From NCBI RefSeq assembly GCF_026427715.1, contig NZ_CP107558.1:3317001-3381000 (forward strand): a stretch of DNA of 64,000 nucleotides. Reading direction: 5' to 3'. The DNA comes from Methylocystis sp. MJC1. Lineage in GTDB: Bacteria > Pseudomonadota > Alphaproteobacteria > Rhizobiales > Beijerinckiaceae. Position numbers and translations under genes: made by a program. A model generated the notes under the pieces. The model saw nothing but the letters and a program-made list of their open reading frames with translations. It ran no database searches and had not been told where the DNA came from. The stretch's first letter is position 1. Each line of letters begins with the position of its first letter. This document shows positions 43,225-53,537 of the stretch, piece after piece.

Positions 43225-44006
43225 GCCCTCGCCTCGCGCCGCGCGAGGATTTCGCCCTGCGCCGCGCGGGCGTCGAGCGCCGCGAAAGTCGCGGCGTCGA
43301 TGGGTTCGAAACGCAGCGCCTCGCCGGGCGCGATGAGGAAAGGCGGGTCGCGGGTGAGCGAAAACAGCCGTTCCGGCGTGCGGCCGATGACATACCAGCC
43401 GGTCGGCATCGGGTTGGTCGCGATAAGCGACAACCCGCCGCCGATCAGCACGGCGCCCTCGGGCGTCGGGCCGCGCGGCGCCAGGCGACGCGGGACAGCG
43501 AGCGCCTCTGGCAGGCCGCCGAGATAGCACCAGCCCGGCGCGAAGCCATACATGAAGGCGCGGTAGTCCGCCGCGGCGTGTTTTTCGGCGAGCGAGCGAG
43601 CGGAAAGATCGACGAGAGACGCCGCCTCTTCAATGTCCTCCGCGATGGCGGGATCGTAGCAACAAGGGATGACCCATGCCCTGCCGTCATTGCGAGGAGC
43701 GTCAGCGACGACGCAATCCAGCGCTCCCGCAGCGGCTCTGGATTGCTTCGCTTCGCTCGCGATGACGGGAAAGCGCTGCTCGATCCAGCCGATGAGCGCC
43801 TGGCGCGAGATCTCCAACGGCTCGTAATGCACGAGCAGCGAACGGTAAGTCGGCGTGGTTTCCCGCACGCCCTGCAAACGCTCCCGGAGAAAAGCGTCGT
43901 CGAGCGCGAGAACCAGCGCATTGAGCTCGGCGTCGACGGCGTCGCCGAACTCCACTGTTAGCGCCGCTTCGCCCTGGTCGAGAAAGCGCGGACGATCGTA
44001 GCGCAT
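43221..44006 (-). CDS. pxpB: 5-Oxoprolinase subunit B with repeat-derived insertion
   Basis: 261 residues, the PxpB/KipI type: RFLDQGEAALTVEFGD at the start, IPCCYDPAIAEDIEE in the middle and MYGFAPGWCYLGGLPE later. Residues about 80-108 (IASEAKQSRAAAGALD... to NDGR) are encoded by a copy of the dispersed palindromic repeat, inserted in frame where relatives have a variable linker before IPVCYD. The reading frame is open throughout, so the protein is probably made. Start at 44006, directly after the pxpA stop. Confidence 0.88.
   Translation of the reverse strand: MRYDRPRFLDQGEAALTVEFGDAVDAELNALVLALDDAFLRERLQGVRETTPTYRSLLVHYEPLEISRQALIGWIEQRFPVIASEAKQSRAAAGALDCVVADAPRNDGRAWVIPCCYDPAIAEDIEEAASLVDLSARSLAEKHAAADYRAFMYGFAPGWCYLGGLPEALAVPRRLAPRGPTPEGAVLIGGGLSLIATNPMPTGWYVIGRTPERLFSLTRDPPFLIAPGEALRFEPIDAATFAALDARAAQGEILARREARA
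43685..43767. repeat. Dispersed palindromic repeat, copy 4, inside pxpB
   Basis: CGTCATTGCGAGGAGCGTCAG to CTTCGCTCGCGATGACG, about 83 bases, clearly the same element as copies 1-3. It lies wholly within pxpB and is translated on the minus strand without a stop. Confidence 0.9.
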
Positions 44007-44007
44007 G

Positions 44008-44784
44008 TCAGCCCTCGACGAAGGGACGCAGCCGGTACCCGTCTTGCGCCAGCGCCGCGCGCAGGCGCTGCGCCATCTCCACCGCATGGGCCGTATCGCC
44101 ATGCACGCAGATAGAGTCGATCTTCGTCGGCAGGCGCTTGTCGGTGACCGTGACGAGAGCGCCCTCGCTCAGCATCTCGCGCAGGCGCGCAATGGCCGCG
44201 TCGCAATCGGTGATCACCGCGCCGGGTTCCGCGCGCGGTTGCAGCCTCGCGTCGTCGAGATAGGCGCGGTCGGCGAATATCTCATGGGCGATTTGCAAGC
44301 CGGCCCGTTCGCCCGCCCGAGTCTGTTCGGAAAGCGCGATCGCGAGGAGAATAAGAGAGGGATCGACCGCGCGCGTCGCGCGCGCCAGAGCGTCGGCGAC
44401 GTCCGCGTCCTTCTCCGCGATATTGGCCAGCGCGCCATGCGCCTTCACATAAGCGATGCGATGGCCCGCATAAGCGGCGAGCGCCTGCGCGGCGCCGATC
44501 TGATAGGCGACAGCATGCTCGATCTCCCTCGGCGTCATCGTCATCGGGCGGCGTCCGAAGCCGGCGAGATCCGGAAAGCCCACATGGGCGCCGATCGCGA
44601 CGCCTTTCTCCCGGGCGAGCGCGAAGGTTCTGGCCATAATGTCGGGATCGCCCGCGTGAAAGCCGCAGGCGACATTGGCGCTGGTCACGGCATCGAGCAT
44701 CGTGGCGTCGTCGCCCATGCGCCAAGGGCCGAAGCCTTCGCCAAGGTCTGCGTTGAGATCGATTCGCTGGGGCGTCGTGGCCAT
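44008..44784 (-). CDS. pxpA: 5-Oxoprolinase subunit A (LamB/YcsF family)
   Basis: 258 residues. IDLNADLGEGFGPW, ANVACGFHAGDPDIM, GAHVGFPDLAGFGRR and VKAHGALAN are the family motifs. First gene of the pxpABC operon. The reaction recycles 5-oxoproline, a spontaneous product of glutamine and glutathione turnover, to glutamate. Confidence 0.95.
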   Translation of the reverse strand: MATTPQRIDLNADLGEGFGPWRMGDDATMLDAVTSANVACGFHAGDPDIMARTFALAREKGVAIGAHVGFPDLAGFGRRPMTMTPREIEHAVAYQIGAAQALAAYAGHRIAYVKAHGALANIAEKDADVADALARATRAVDPSLILLAIALSEQTRAGERAGLQIAHEIFADRAYLDDARLQPRAEPGAVITDCDAAIARLREMLSEGALVTVTDKRLPTKIDSICVHGDTAHAVEMAQRLRAALAQDGYRLRPFVEG

Positions 44785-44902
44785 CGGTGCGATCTTAACG
44801 CGCAGCGCCGCGGCGCGACAGCGTCACCTCGCGCATTTGCGAGCGCGCCTCAATTGTGCTCGGCTCAGCTCGCGCCCGCTCCAGGGCGTAGGGAGAACGA
44901 AC

Positions 44903-45256
44903 ATGCGCATACCAGCAATGGCCTTCGCGGCCGTCCTTGCTTTCGCTCCTGCCGCCTTGGCGGGCGACCCGGTTGGCAAATATGCCGCTGAGGGAACCAA
45001 TCCCGACGGCAAGTCGGCCTATTCGGGGACAGTTACGGTGGAAAAGACCGGCGACACCTACAAGGTCACCTGGAACGTTGGCGGGACGATCTACGTCGGC
45101 ACGGGATTGGGCGACAAGAACTTCCTCGCGGTGAGCTACAAATCCGGCAGCGACACCGGCCTCGCGCTCTACGGCGAAGATGGGGACAATTGGGCCGGCA
45201 TCTGGACCTATCACAACGGCAAGAAGGTCGGCGCGGAGAAGTGGACGCGGAAGTAA
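44903..45256 (+). CDS. Small exported protein, unknown function
   Basis: 117 residues: signal peptide ending at ALAGDP, then a mostly beta domain (GTNPDGKSAYSGTVTVEKTG, YKVTWNVGGTIYVGTGLG, GIWTYHNGKKVGAEKW). The repeated strands with Gly turns suggest a small beta-barrel or sandwich. I recall similar proteins in Rhizobiales without function. Divergent from pxpA, convergent with leuB. Confidence 0.75.
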   Translation: MRIPAMAFAAVLAFAPAALAGDPVGKYAAEGTNPDGKSAYSGTVTVEKTGDTYKVTWNVGGTIYVGTGLGDKNFLAVSYKSGSDTGLALYGEDGDNWAGIWTYHNGKKVGAEKWTRK

Positions 45257-45294
45257 ATCCGCGCGGTGGGCGGACCAGCCACGGTCAATTGACA

Positions 45295-45327
45295 GAAAAG
45301 GCGCTCGCCGAGCTCACGGCGAGCGCC
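45295..45327 (-). terminator. Rho-independent terminator of leuB
   Basis: On the minus strand GGCGCTCGCC, GTGAGCTC, GGCGAGCGCC, then TTTTCT: a perfect 10-bp stem with a T run, 42 bases after the leuB stop. Confidence 0.9.
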
Positions 45328-45369
45328 TCAATTTTCCTCAAGCCAGGCGCACGCGTGCGCCGGGCGGCA

Positions 45370-46479
45370 TTACGCCAGGATCGTCTTCAGCTCGGCGACG
45401 ATGGCGTCGCCCATCTGGGCGGTCGAGATGGAGGTCGGCGCGTCGCCCTTGATGTCGATGGTGCGCAGGCCCTTGGCCAGCACGCCGGCGATGGCGTTGT
45501 CGATCGCGTCCGCCGCCTTGGCGTTGTCGAAGGAATAGCGCAGCGCCATGCCGAGCGAGCCGATCATGGCGATCGGATTGGCGATGCCCTTGCCGGCGAT
45601 GTCCGGCGCCGAGCCGTGGCAGGGCTCATACATGGCGTGCCGCTTGCCGTTGGCGTCGGCGGCGCCCAGCGAAGCGGACGGCAGCATGCCGAGCGAGCCG
45701 GTGAGCATGGAGGCGACGTCCGACAGCATGTCGCCGAAGAGATTGTCGGTGCAGATGACGTCGAACTGCTTGGGCCAGCGCACCAGCTGCATGCCGAGCG
45801 CGTCGGCGAGCATGTGCTCGAGCTTCACGTCCGGATATTCGCGCTTGTGCAGCGCGGTGATGACTTCGCGCCACAAATGGCCCGACTTCATCACATTCGC
45901 CTTTTCGGACGAGGTGACCTTGTTGTTGCGCTTGCGGGCGAGCTCGAAGGCGACGCGGCCGATGCGCTCGATCTCGTGGGTCGTGTAGACCTGCGTGTCG
46001 ACGGCGCGCTTCTCGCCGTTTTCGAGGGTGACGACCTCCTTCGGCTCGCCGAAATAGACGCCGCCGGTGAGTTCGCGCACGATCATGATGTCGAGGCCGT
46101 CGACCAGCTCGCGCTTGAGCGACGAGGCGTCGGCGAGCGCCGGATAGCAGATCGCCGGGCGCAGATTAGCGAAGAGGGCGAGATCCTTGCGCAGGCGCAG
46201 GAGGCCCGCTTCCGGGCGCACGTCATAGGGCACGCCGTCCCATTTCGGCCCGCCGACGGCGGCCAGCAGCACGGCGTCGGCGGCCTGCGCCAGCGCCATG
46301 TCGCCTTCGCTGATCGCGACGCCATGAGCGTCATAGGCGGAGCCGCCCACGAGGCCGCGCTCGATCTCGAATGACGCAACGCCCGCCTGCCCCAGGAAGT
46401 CGATCACCTTCTCGGCCTCGGCGGAGATTTCGGGGCCGATCCCGTCGCCGGGCAGGAGCAGGAGCTTATAGGCGGACAT
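45370..46479 (-). CDS. leuB: 3-Isopropylmalate dehydrogenase
   Basis: 369 residues. [19 protein letters not shown] opens it, with [13 protein letters not shown], the catalytic Lys/Asp region and [15 protein letters not shown]. It oxidises and decarboxylates 3-isopropylmalate with NAD in leucine synthesis, downstream of LeuA in the pathway though 19 kb away here. Start at 46479 with AGAGGG upstream. leuCD are not in the window. Confidence 0.97.
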   Translation of the reverse strand: MSAYKLLLLPGDGIGPEISAEAEKVIDFLGQAGVASFEIERGLVGGSAYDAHGVAISEGDMALAQAADAVLLAAVGGPKWDGVPYDVRPEAGLLRLRKDLALFANLRPAICYPALADASSLKRELVDGLDIMIVRELTGGVYFGEPKEVVTLENGEKRAVDTQVYTTHEIERIGRVAFELARKRNNKVTSSEKANVMKSGHLWREVITALHKREYPDVKLEHMLADALGMQLVRWPKQFDVICTDNLFGDMLSDVASMLTGSLGMLPSASLGAADANGKRHAMYEPCHGSAPDIAGKGIANPIAMIGSLGMALRYSFDNAKAADAIDNAIAGVLAKGLRTIDIKGDAPTSISTAQMGDAIVAELKTILA

Positions 46480-46771
46480 GAAACCCTCTTCTTTGCGTTC
46501 GAGAAGCCTGCGCCGCTCAATAGAGCGGCGGGGCGAGCGGCGCAACATGGCGACGCGCCCGGCTTTCCGTGCGACAATTCGCGCGGGCGCGCCGCTCTTG
46601 CCGGAAAGGGCGAAGCCGTGCAGCTTGAAAAATGTCAAAAGCGTTGCGGTTCGAAGTCGACGCCATTTCCAATGCGCGAATTTTGCTGGGCAATTCCGCC
46701 CGAGCCGAAAGCGCGCTAAACGAGCGTCGATCGTTCGCAACGCCGAGGGCGGAACGAGGGAGACGCTACTC

Positions 46772-47239
46772 ATGAAGCTTATCAAGATTGTCGCGCTGGC
46801 GGCGTTCGCAGCCTTTGCCGGGGCCATGCCCGCCAAAGCTTTCTGCCTGTTCAACTGCGAGCCAAAGCCCGAGGATGCGCGCAAGGTTTTCGAAAATCTG
46901 ATCAAGAAGAGGTTCGACCCGGACGCGACCATCGAGAAGTTCGACGTCACCCGGTACTGGCCGCTCGACGTCGAGGGCGCGGGTCACAAGGGCTACGAGT
47001 TTTATTTCACCGCGAATGTGCGCTTCCCCAAGGGCGCCAATCTGGAATGCAAACCCGACAGCGCCGGCCACGTGAAGGAAGGCTGCTCCGCGAGCACCTA
47101 TTATTCGACCACCGTCCAGAACCAGATGGTCAAGGAAAAGCAGTATATCGAGCCCGGCAAGGTCGTCGAGTTCAAGGACGAGACCCGCTTCGACCAGAGC
47201 GGCGGCAAGTGGAAAGGCCAGGACGGCAATCTCTACTGA
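46772..47239 (+). CDS. Exported protein, unknown function
   Basis: 155 residues: signal peptide ending near AKAFC, then [15 protein letters not shown] with two close Cys, a helical start and a mixed body ([33 protein letters not shown]). Four Cys in the mature protein may form disulfides. GAGGGAGA lies before the ATG at 46772; a terminator follows. Not recognised. Confidence 0.75.
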   Translation: MKLIKIVALAAFAAFAGAMPAKAFCLFNCEPKPEDARKVFENLIKKRFDPDATIEKFDVTRYWPLDVEGAGHKGYEFYFTANVRFPKGANLECKPDSAGHVKEGCSASTYYSTTVQNQMVKEKQYIEPGKVVEFKDETRFDQSGGKWKGQDGNLY

Positions 47240-47264
47240 GCCGGAGCGCCGGAGAAATCGAGAA

Positions 47265-47289
47265 GCGGGCCCGAGCGGCCCGCTTTTTT
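47265..47289 (+). terminator. Rho-independent terminator
   Basis: GCGGGCC-CGAGC-GGCCCGC followed by six Ts, 26 bases after the stop of the exported protein gene. Confidence 0.9.
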
Positions 47290-47331
47290 GTTGGGCGATG
47301 CGATTGCAGATTCCGCGGCGTTCGCCTAACT

Positions 47332-47348
47332 TTAGCTAAGTTAGCTAA
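47332..47348. promoter_or_regulatory. Double TTAGCTAA site before the Phd/PIN pair
   Basis: The palindrome TTAGCTAA occurs twice, at 47332-47339 and 47341-47348, ending 11 bases before the antitoxin start. Antitoxins of this family bind such repeats to repress their own operon; binding is inferred. Confidence 0.5.
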
Positions 47349-47359
47349 GGAGAGGTTCC

Positions 47360-47608
47360 TTGCTGGTCAATATCCACAAAGCGAAAACGCAGCTTTCGAA
47401 ATTGATCGAGGCAGCGCTCGCCGGCGAGGACGTGGTCATCGCCAGGGGCGACAAGCCGGTCGTTCGGCTCGTCGCGGTTGAGCAAGGCGCATTCAAGATC
47501 GGCGTGCTGAAGGACAAAAAGCTCGGGTCCGGGCCGGATTTTCTCCAGCCGCTCGATGAGGATGAGCTTGGTCTTTGGGAGGGCGGCGGGCCGTCGCAAG
47601 CGTTCTGA
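47360..47608 (+). CDS. Phd/YefM-type antitoxin
   Basis: 82 residues. VNIHKAKTQLSKLIEAALAGEDVVIARGDKPVVRLV is the Phd/YefM DNA-binding fold (cited in parts: NIHKAKTQLSKLIE, then ARGDKPVVRLV). The C-terminus (DEDELGLWEGG) would neutralise the toxin. TTG start with AAGGAGAGG upstream. It overlaps the PIN gene. Confidence 0.88.
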   Translation: MLVNIHKAKTQLSKLIEAALAGEDVVIARGDKPVVRLVAVEQGAFKIGVLKDKKLGSGPDFLQPLDEDELGLWEGGGPSQAF

Positions 47609-47988
47609 GCGCTCTCCTGCTCGATACGCATGCGTGGGCATGGAGCCTGACGGACGATCCGCGACTCTCCGAAGCGGCCCGTCGTGCGATCGGATCGGCG
47701 GGCGTGGTCTATGTGAGCCCGATCACCTTCTATGAGATCGCCCAAAAGGTGCGTCTCGGCAAATGGCCCGAGATGGCACCACATATCGAGGCTCTGCCTG
47801 ATCTGCTCCTACAGCAGGGTGGGCACGCGGCGCGGTTTGATCCCGCTGTCTGCACTTTGGCGGGCGCGATGGATTGGGCGCATCGCGATCCTTTCGACCG
47901 TCTGATCGCGGCGACAGCGATCCTCGACAGGCTGACGCTCGTTTCCACCGATCCGGCGTTCGACGGCGTTTTACGGCGGCTCTGGTAA
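47575..47988 (+). CDS. PIN-domain toxin (VapC-like)
   Basis: 137 residues or slightly fewer. PIN nuclease residues are visible: Asp in LLLDTHAWAW, Glu in FYEIAQKVRLGKW, Asp in HRDPFDRLIAA and Asp in LVSTDPAF. Such toxins cut RNA until bound by the antitoxin. No ATG precedes the domain; the TTG at 47575 overlaps the antitoxin by 34 bases and is the best start I see. Confidence 0.88.
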   Translation: MGGRRAVASVLSALLLDTHAWAWSLTDDPRLSEAARRAIGSAGVVYVSPITFYEIAQKVRLGKWPEMAPHIEALPDLLLQQGGHAARFDPAVCTLAGAMDWAHRDPFDRLIAATAILDRLTLVSTDPAFDGVLRRLW

Positions 47989-48102
47989 AAAAGCCGGCGA
48001 AACAGGCCCCTTCCTTGCGCCTTCCGCATAGTGTAGAAGCCGCCCAGGGATTAGGCGTCGAGCCCGGCCAAGCCGGGGCTCCGCTTGGGAAGAAGGTCGA
48101 AA

Positions 48103-48750
48103 ATGCAGCAGGTCATTATCGCGATCCACCTGATGGTGGTGACGGCGCTCGTTATCCTCGTTCTTTATCAAAAGTCGGAGGGCGGCGCGCTCGGCATGGG
48201 CGGCAGCGGCGTCTTTACGGGGCGCGGCCAGGCCAATGCGCTCACCCGCGCGACCGGCATTCTCGCGACGATCTTCTTCCTCACCAGCATCGCGCTCACC
48301 GTGCTGCCGGCCTGGGAGCGCCGCGCCGCGGGCGGCGACGACTGGACCAAGGCGATCGACCAGGGCGACATCAAGCTCAAGGAAGTGAAGCCCGGCGAGA
48401 AGGCGCCGGAGGCCGGGAAAGACTCGGTCTTCGAGCAGCTGCAGCGCGCCCAGCAGAAGCGCCAGCAGAGCACGCCGGTCGCTCCGGTCGAGGAAACGCC
48501 GGCCCTCCGCCCGTCGCAGGAACCGCCGAAGGCCGAGGCCCCGAAATCCGAGCCGGTGACGGAAGCCCCCAAGGCTGAGGCGCCGAAGAGCGAAACGCCG
48601 GCCGCGGAGGCGCCGAAAGCCCCGGTGGCCGCCGAGCCGCCGAAGGCTGAAACGCCCAAGCCGGAAACCGCCGCCCCTGAGGCGCCGAAGGCCGAGGCGC
48701 CCGCCGACAAGCCGGCGGCTCCGACGCAGTGGAAGTCGCCCACGCAATAA
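48103..48750 (+). CDS. secG: Preprotein translocase subunit SecG with long tail
   Basis: 215 residues. The SecG core (1-about 75) has two membrane helices around GGALGMGGSGVFTGRGQAN. It is followed by about 140 residues of Pro/Glu/Ala/Lys-rich repeats (units like APKAEAPKSE, PPKAETPKPE), far longer than E. coli SecG (about 110). The tail is probably flexible. GAAGG stands before the ATG at 48103. Upstream of pyrG in the same direction, an arrangement common in Rhizobiales. Confidence 0.92.
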   Translation: MQQVIIAIHLMVVTALVILVLYQKSEGGALGMGGSGVFTGRGQANALTRATGILATIFFLTSIALTVLPAWERRAAGGDDWTKAIDQGDIKLKEVKPGEKAPEAGKDSVFEQLQRAQQKRQQSTPVAPVEETPALRPSQEPPKAEAPKSEPVTEAPKAEAPKSETPAAEAPKAPVAAEPPKAETPKPETAAPEAPKAEAPADKPAAPTQWKSPTQ

Positions 48751-48848
48751 GCGCGCGGCTCCTTCACTAAGCACATAAGAAAATCCGCTGGGGAAGACTG
48801 CTTCCCCGGCGCATTTATGCGCTACCAAAATCCAGCGAAAGGCGTTAG

Positions 48849-50488
<1,640 letters not shown>

Positions 50489-50489
<1 letters not shown>

Positions 50490-51799
50490 TGCCCATAATT
50501 GGGGACTTCAGGGACTTGCTCGGGAGAAAACCCTCAGGGAGAACTAACGCAGTTGCTTTTCCTCGTTCACTAGCCCGCTTGGTAGCGGATCGTTGGTATA
50601 ACCTCGTGAGCGGCGACTATGAGCATCCTCCTTGTCCGCCGCTTCGTTTACTTATTAGACTATTTGAAGCTTGCTATATCGCCTCAACTCTGACTGAAGA
50701 AGGGCGGTATATTCCATTCAACGTTGTAATGCACCGTCGTGGGGATGAGCCTGCTGAGCGGTCAGTACGGTTCCGCCAAACAAGGCTTTTGAACACTCAA
50801 GAACTAAGGCGGCTAGCGCCGACGGTTGACTTAAGGAAAAGTGCAATACTCGTTGAATGGGCAGAATCTGAACTCGCAATTTCAGGATTAATTGATATTG
50901 GGACCTCTTGGTACAGAGCAAGAGCGGGCCTTTCCCTCAAATTCGAGAGCCCGAATGCGCTGATAGCTCAGATTGAACGGCCGGGGAGAATAGCAGTTTA
51001 TTAAGGCGTATACAGAATCGCCGCTCTTTCGGACGGTACTCTGGAACAACCTTTTGGTAGAGATATCGATTTATTTCTGCACAAAATCTGCAGCCACGGA
51101 ATGCGGGCCGTCCATAGCGAAATAGATTATCCAGAGTATGAGCCTGAATATGAGTCCAGCTCTTTTCAGTTTATCTGCTTATGGAACACCTACGCTGCAA
51201 TTGCAAACGCGATCAGCGCGAATGGTCATGGTGGTATGTTAATAATACTGCCGGATACAGTCGTGGACTCCGAACTTGTCAGGTGTAAATACACTTGCTG
51301 CTCTAACATATTGAGGGATGCGTTCACTCGCTTCATGAACGCACGTCATCTTGTTGGCGATTATACAGAACTAACAGAAGATGGATTTAACATACCCGAG
51401 CAATTCAAAATACGTGCCGAATGGAACATGGTAGAATATTATGACGCGCTTGTAGAGGCGACACGGTTTGTTGCTGGCCTTTCGGGATGCGACGGCGCAC
51501 TCGTCTTGTCTAGCGATCTGCGCTTGCTCGGATTTGGAGGCGAAATTCGGGCTGAGTTGCTAGCAGACATAAATGTCTCTGAGGTAAAGAACGAAGCGAG
51601 GCGCGAATACTCCGAGTGTGACATAGAGCAATTTGGTATGAGGCACCGTTCAGCGATCAAGCTTGCCAGTAAAAGTCGAGAAAGTCTCGTGCTAGCCATT
51701 TCGCAAGATGGCCCGATAAGCGCCGTTTGGTGGCAGGACGACAGGGTGCTAGTCAAGAAAAACGTAAGGTTGACCAATCTAAACATGCCTTACGCCTAA
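50489..51799 (+). pseudogene. DisA_N/DAC-like sensor gene with one in-frame stop
   Basis: Two frames in the same phase, 50489-51004 and 51005-51799, are split only by TAA at 51002-51004; joined they give about 436 residues. The second part holds GCDGALVLSSDLRLLGFGG (a DGA motif, bases 51491-51499) and FGMRHRSAIKLA (an RHR motif, 51641-51649), then LVLAISQDGPISAVWW. These are the two active-site motifs of diadenylate cyclases; I recall a DACNV sensor family with this pattern. The region is poorer in G and C than its neighbours, so it may be acquired. If the stop is real, an ATG at 51101 could still give a 232-residue C-terminal protein. Confidence 0.6.
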
Positions 51800-51867
51800 C
51801 GGCAGGGCACCATTGCGGATGGGTAATTTTTAAGTTATATATACATATAATTCTTTGGGACATCATC

Positions 51868-52125
51868 ATGCACACAACCTCTCTTCGCAAAGTCGGCGGC
51901 TCCGTCATGCTTGCCGTCCCGCCCGCGATCCTCGACCTTCTCGATCTGAAGGCGGGCGCGACGGTCGGCGTCTCGGTCGAAGACGGCAAGCTCGTCATCG
52001 CTCCCACGACGAAATCCCGCTACAAGCTCGCCGAACTTCTCGCGCAATGCGACGCCTCGGCGGAGCCGTCCGAGGAGGATCGCGCGTGGCTCGGCGACAA
52101 GCCGCAAGGCTCGGAGCTGCTCTGA
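51868..52125 (+). CDS. AbrB/MazE-type antitoxin
   Basis: 85 residues. SLRKVGGSVMLAVPPAILDLL and VGVSVEDGKLVIAP are the swapped-hairpin AbrB/MazE DNA-binding domain; the C-terminal part (LLAQCDASAEPSEEDRAWL) is acidic, as needed for toxin binding. One base separates its stop from the toxin start. AT-rich upstream sequence (TTATATATACATATAATTC) is the likely promoter. Confidence 0.88.
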   Translation: MHTTSLRKVGGSVMLAVPPAILDLLDLKAGATVGVSVEDGKLVIAPTTKSRYKLAELLAQCDASAEPSEEDRAWLGDKPQGSELL

Positions 52126-52126
52126 C

Positions 52127-52459
52127 ATGGAGCGCGGCGACATCTATCTCGTCTCGCTCGACCCGACCTCGGGGCACGAGCAGCGAGGCGCGCGGCCGGT
52201 GCTCATCGTCTCGGCGACGGCCTTCAACAAGATAACGAAAACGCCCATCGTCCTGCCGATCACGAGCGGCGGCAATTTCGCGCGCACGGCCGGCTTTGCG
52301 GTGTCTCTCATGGGCGCTGGCACGCAGACGACGGGCGTCATCCGTTGCGACCAGCCGCGCGCCCTCGACCTCGGCGCACGCCACGCCCGCAAGCTCGAAT
52401 GCGCGCCGCCGGAGATCGTCGACGAAGCGCTCGCCAAGCTCGCCGCCATCTTCGAATAG
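52127..52459 (+). CDS. MazF/PemK-type toxin
   Basis: 110 residues. ERGDIYLVSLDPTSGHEQRGARPVLIVS is the family start (key residues GDI, P-x-x-G-H-E-Q-x-G and RPVLI), with VLPITSGGN and GVIRCDQPRALDL. An endoribonuclease that cuts mRNA. Paired with the AbrB/MazE-type gene upstream. Confidence 0.92.
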   Translation: MERGDIYLVSLDPTSGHEQRGARPVLIVSATAFNKITKTPIVLPITSGGNFARTAGFAVSLMGAGTQTTGVIRCDQPRALDLGARHARKLECAPPEIVDEALAKLAAIFE

Positions 52460-52486
52460 CGCCGCCACGTGCTCGAGCGCCAAGTC

Positions 52487-52792
52487 TCAGTCGGCGGACG
52501 ACTGGCCCTCCATCGCCCGCTCCAGCACGAACACACGCAGCGCGGACGACAGATTCGCCTCCCCGCGCTCGGCGTCCACACGGGCAACCAGCCCGGCGAG
52601 CGAGACGCCATCCTTCGTCGCAATGTCTTTCAATGCGCGCCAGAAGGCGTCTTCCAGCGAGACGCTGGTGCGGTGGCCCGCGATGACGATGGAATGTTTG
52701 ACAACCCGGATGCTGGACTTGCGGCCTTCCGGCTGCGGACCTTCACCGAAGCCATCCGCGTGCGCGCCTGAAGGCGCGCGGTCCGTGCTCAT
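52487..52792 (-). CDS. Ribbon-helix-helix protein
   Basis: 101 residues. VVKHSIVIAGHRTSVSLEDAFWRALKDIA contains the RHH_4 pattern (strand RTSVSLED, helix FWRALKDIA), then NLSSALRVFVLE. The N-terminal 20 residues are encoded by the repeat at 52762-52779 and may not be original. Third gene after sspB and DUF4169, overlapping the latter by four bases; this order is common in alphaproteobacteria. It may bind DNA. Confidence 0.85.
   Translation of the reverse strand: MSTDRAPSGAHADGFGEGPQPEGRKSSIRVVKHSIVIAGHRTSVSLEDAFWRALKDIATKDGVSLAGLVARVDAERGEANLSSALRVFVLERAMEGQSSAD
52762..52779. repeat. Hairpin GCGCGCCTGAAGGCGCGC
   Basis: The same 18-base hairpin with following GGTCC is found at 29370-29387. 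Here it lies in the start region of the ribbon-helix-helix gene and is translated. Confidence 0.75.
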
Positions 52793-52971
52793 GGGGTTTC
52801 TTCGCGCTTATGCGCGTCGAGCTTTGCGGCCTCTAACCGCTTTTGCGCGTCTGTCAGCTCCCGTTCCGCTTTCGTGCGGCCGAAAGCGACGCGATTCTCC
52901 TGGGCCTGCGCCTCTTTCTCGCGCTTCGCGCGGTCCTTGCGGGCGCGGCGGAGATTGACGACCTCGGCCAT
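52789..52971 (-). CDS. DUF4169 protein
   Basis: 60 residues, highly charged: VVNLRRARKDRAKREKEAQAQ and NRVAFGRTKAER match DUF4169. Probably one long helix. Sandwiched between sspB and the ribbon-helix-helix gene with overlaps on both sides, so all three are one transcript. Function unknown. Confidence 0.9.
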   Translation of the reverse strand: MAEVVNLRRARKDRAKREKEAQAQENRVAFGRTKAERELTDAQKRLEAAKLDAHKREETP

Positions 52972-53537
52972 CAGGTCTTTTTGCGGAATGCGTCGATGGA
53001 GACGACCTTGGCGTCGCCTTCGCCTTCCGCAGCTTCGGCGGCCGCAGGCTTGGGCCTATCCGCCTTCTCCAGCTTTTGGGGCTCTGGCTTTGCCTCGGCC
53101 TTCTCCTCGGCCGGGCGCGCGGCGACGAGACTCGGGCGCGCCGGCGAGACCTCTTCCTCCTCTTCTTCCTCCTCCATATCTGCCGCCTCGAAGCGCAGGC
53201 CGAACTCGACCGACGGATCGTAGAAGCCGGTGATCGAGGCGTAGGGGACGTAGAGACGCTCAGGGATCGAGCGGAAGGACAGGGTGACGCCGAAGCCCTC
53301 GTCGTCGACCTCGAGGTTCGTATATTGATGCTGCAGGATGATCGTCAGCTCCTGCGGCCATTGTTCGGCCAGACGCCGCGAGATTTTCACGCCGGGCGCG
53401 TCGGTTTTGAAGCTTATGGTGAAGTGATGGTCGCCAGGGAGATAGCCGCTCGCCGCCACATCTCCCAAAACCTTGCGCACCACGCTGCGCATCGCATCCT
53501 GAACGAGTAGATCGTAACGAATAAGATCAGTGGCCAT
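52971..53537 (-). CDS. sspB: SspB family ClpXP adaptor
   Basis: 188 residues. The substrate-binding domain (about 1-120) has IRYDLLVQDAMRSVVRKVL, GDHHFTISFKTDAPGV and YASITGFYDPSVEFGLRF. A run of Glu (residues 122-129) and a Pro/Ala/Lys-rich linker lead to the C-terminal ClpX-binding tail (VVSIDAFRKKT). It delivers ssrA-tagged and other proteins to ClpXP, as shown for alpha-type SspB of Caulobacter. Confidence 0.95.
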   Translation of the reverse strand: MATDLIRYDLLVQDAMRSVVRKVLGDVAASGYLPGDHHFTISFKTDAPGVKISRRLAEQWPQELTIILQHQYTNLEVDDEGFGVTLSFRSIPERLYVPYASITGFYDPSVEFGLRFEAADMEEEEEEEEVSPARPSLVAARPAEEKAEAKPEPQKLEKADRPKPAAAEAAEGEGDAKVVSIDAFRKKT

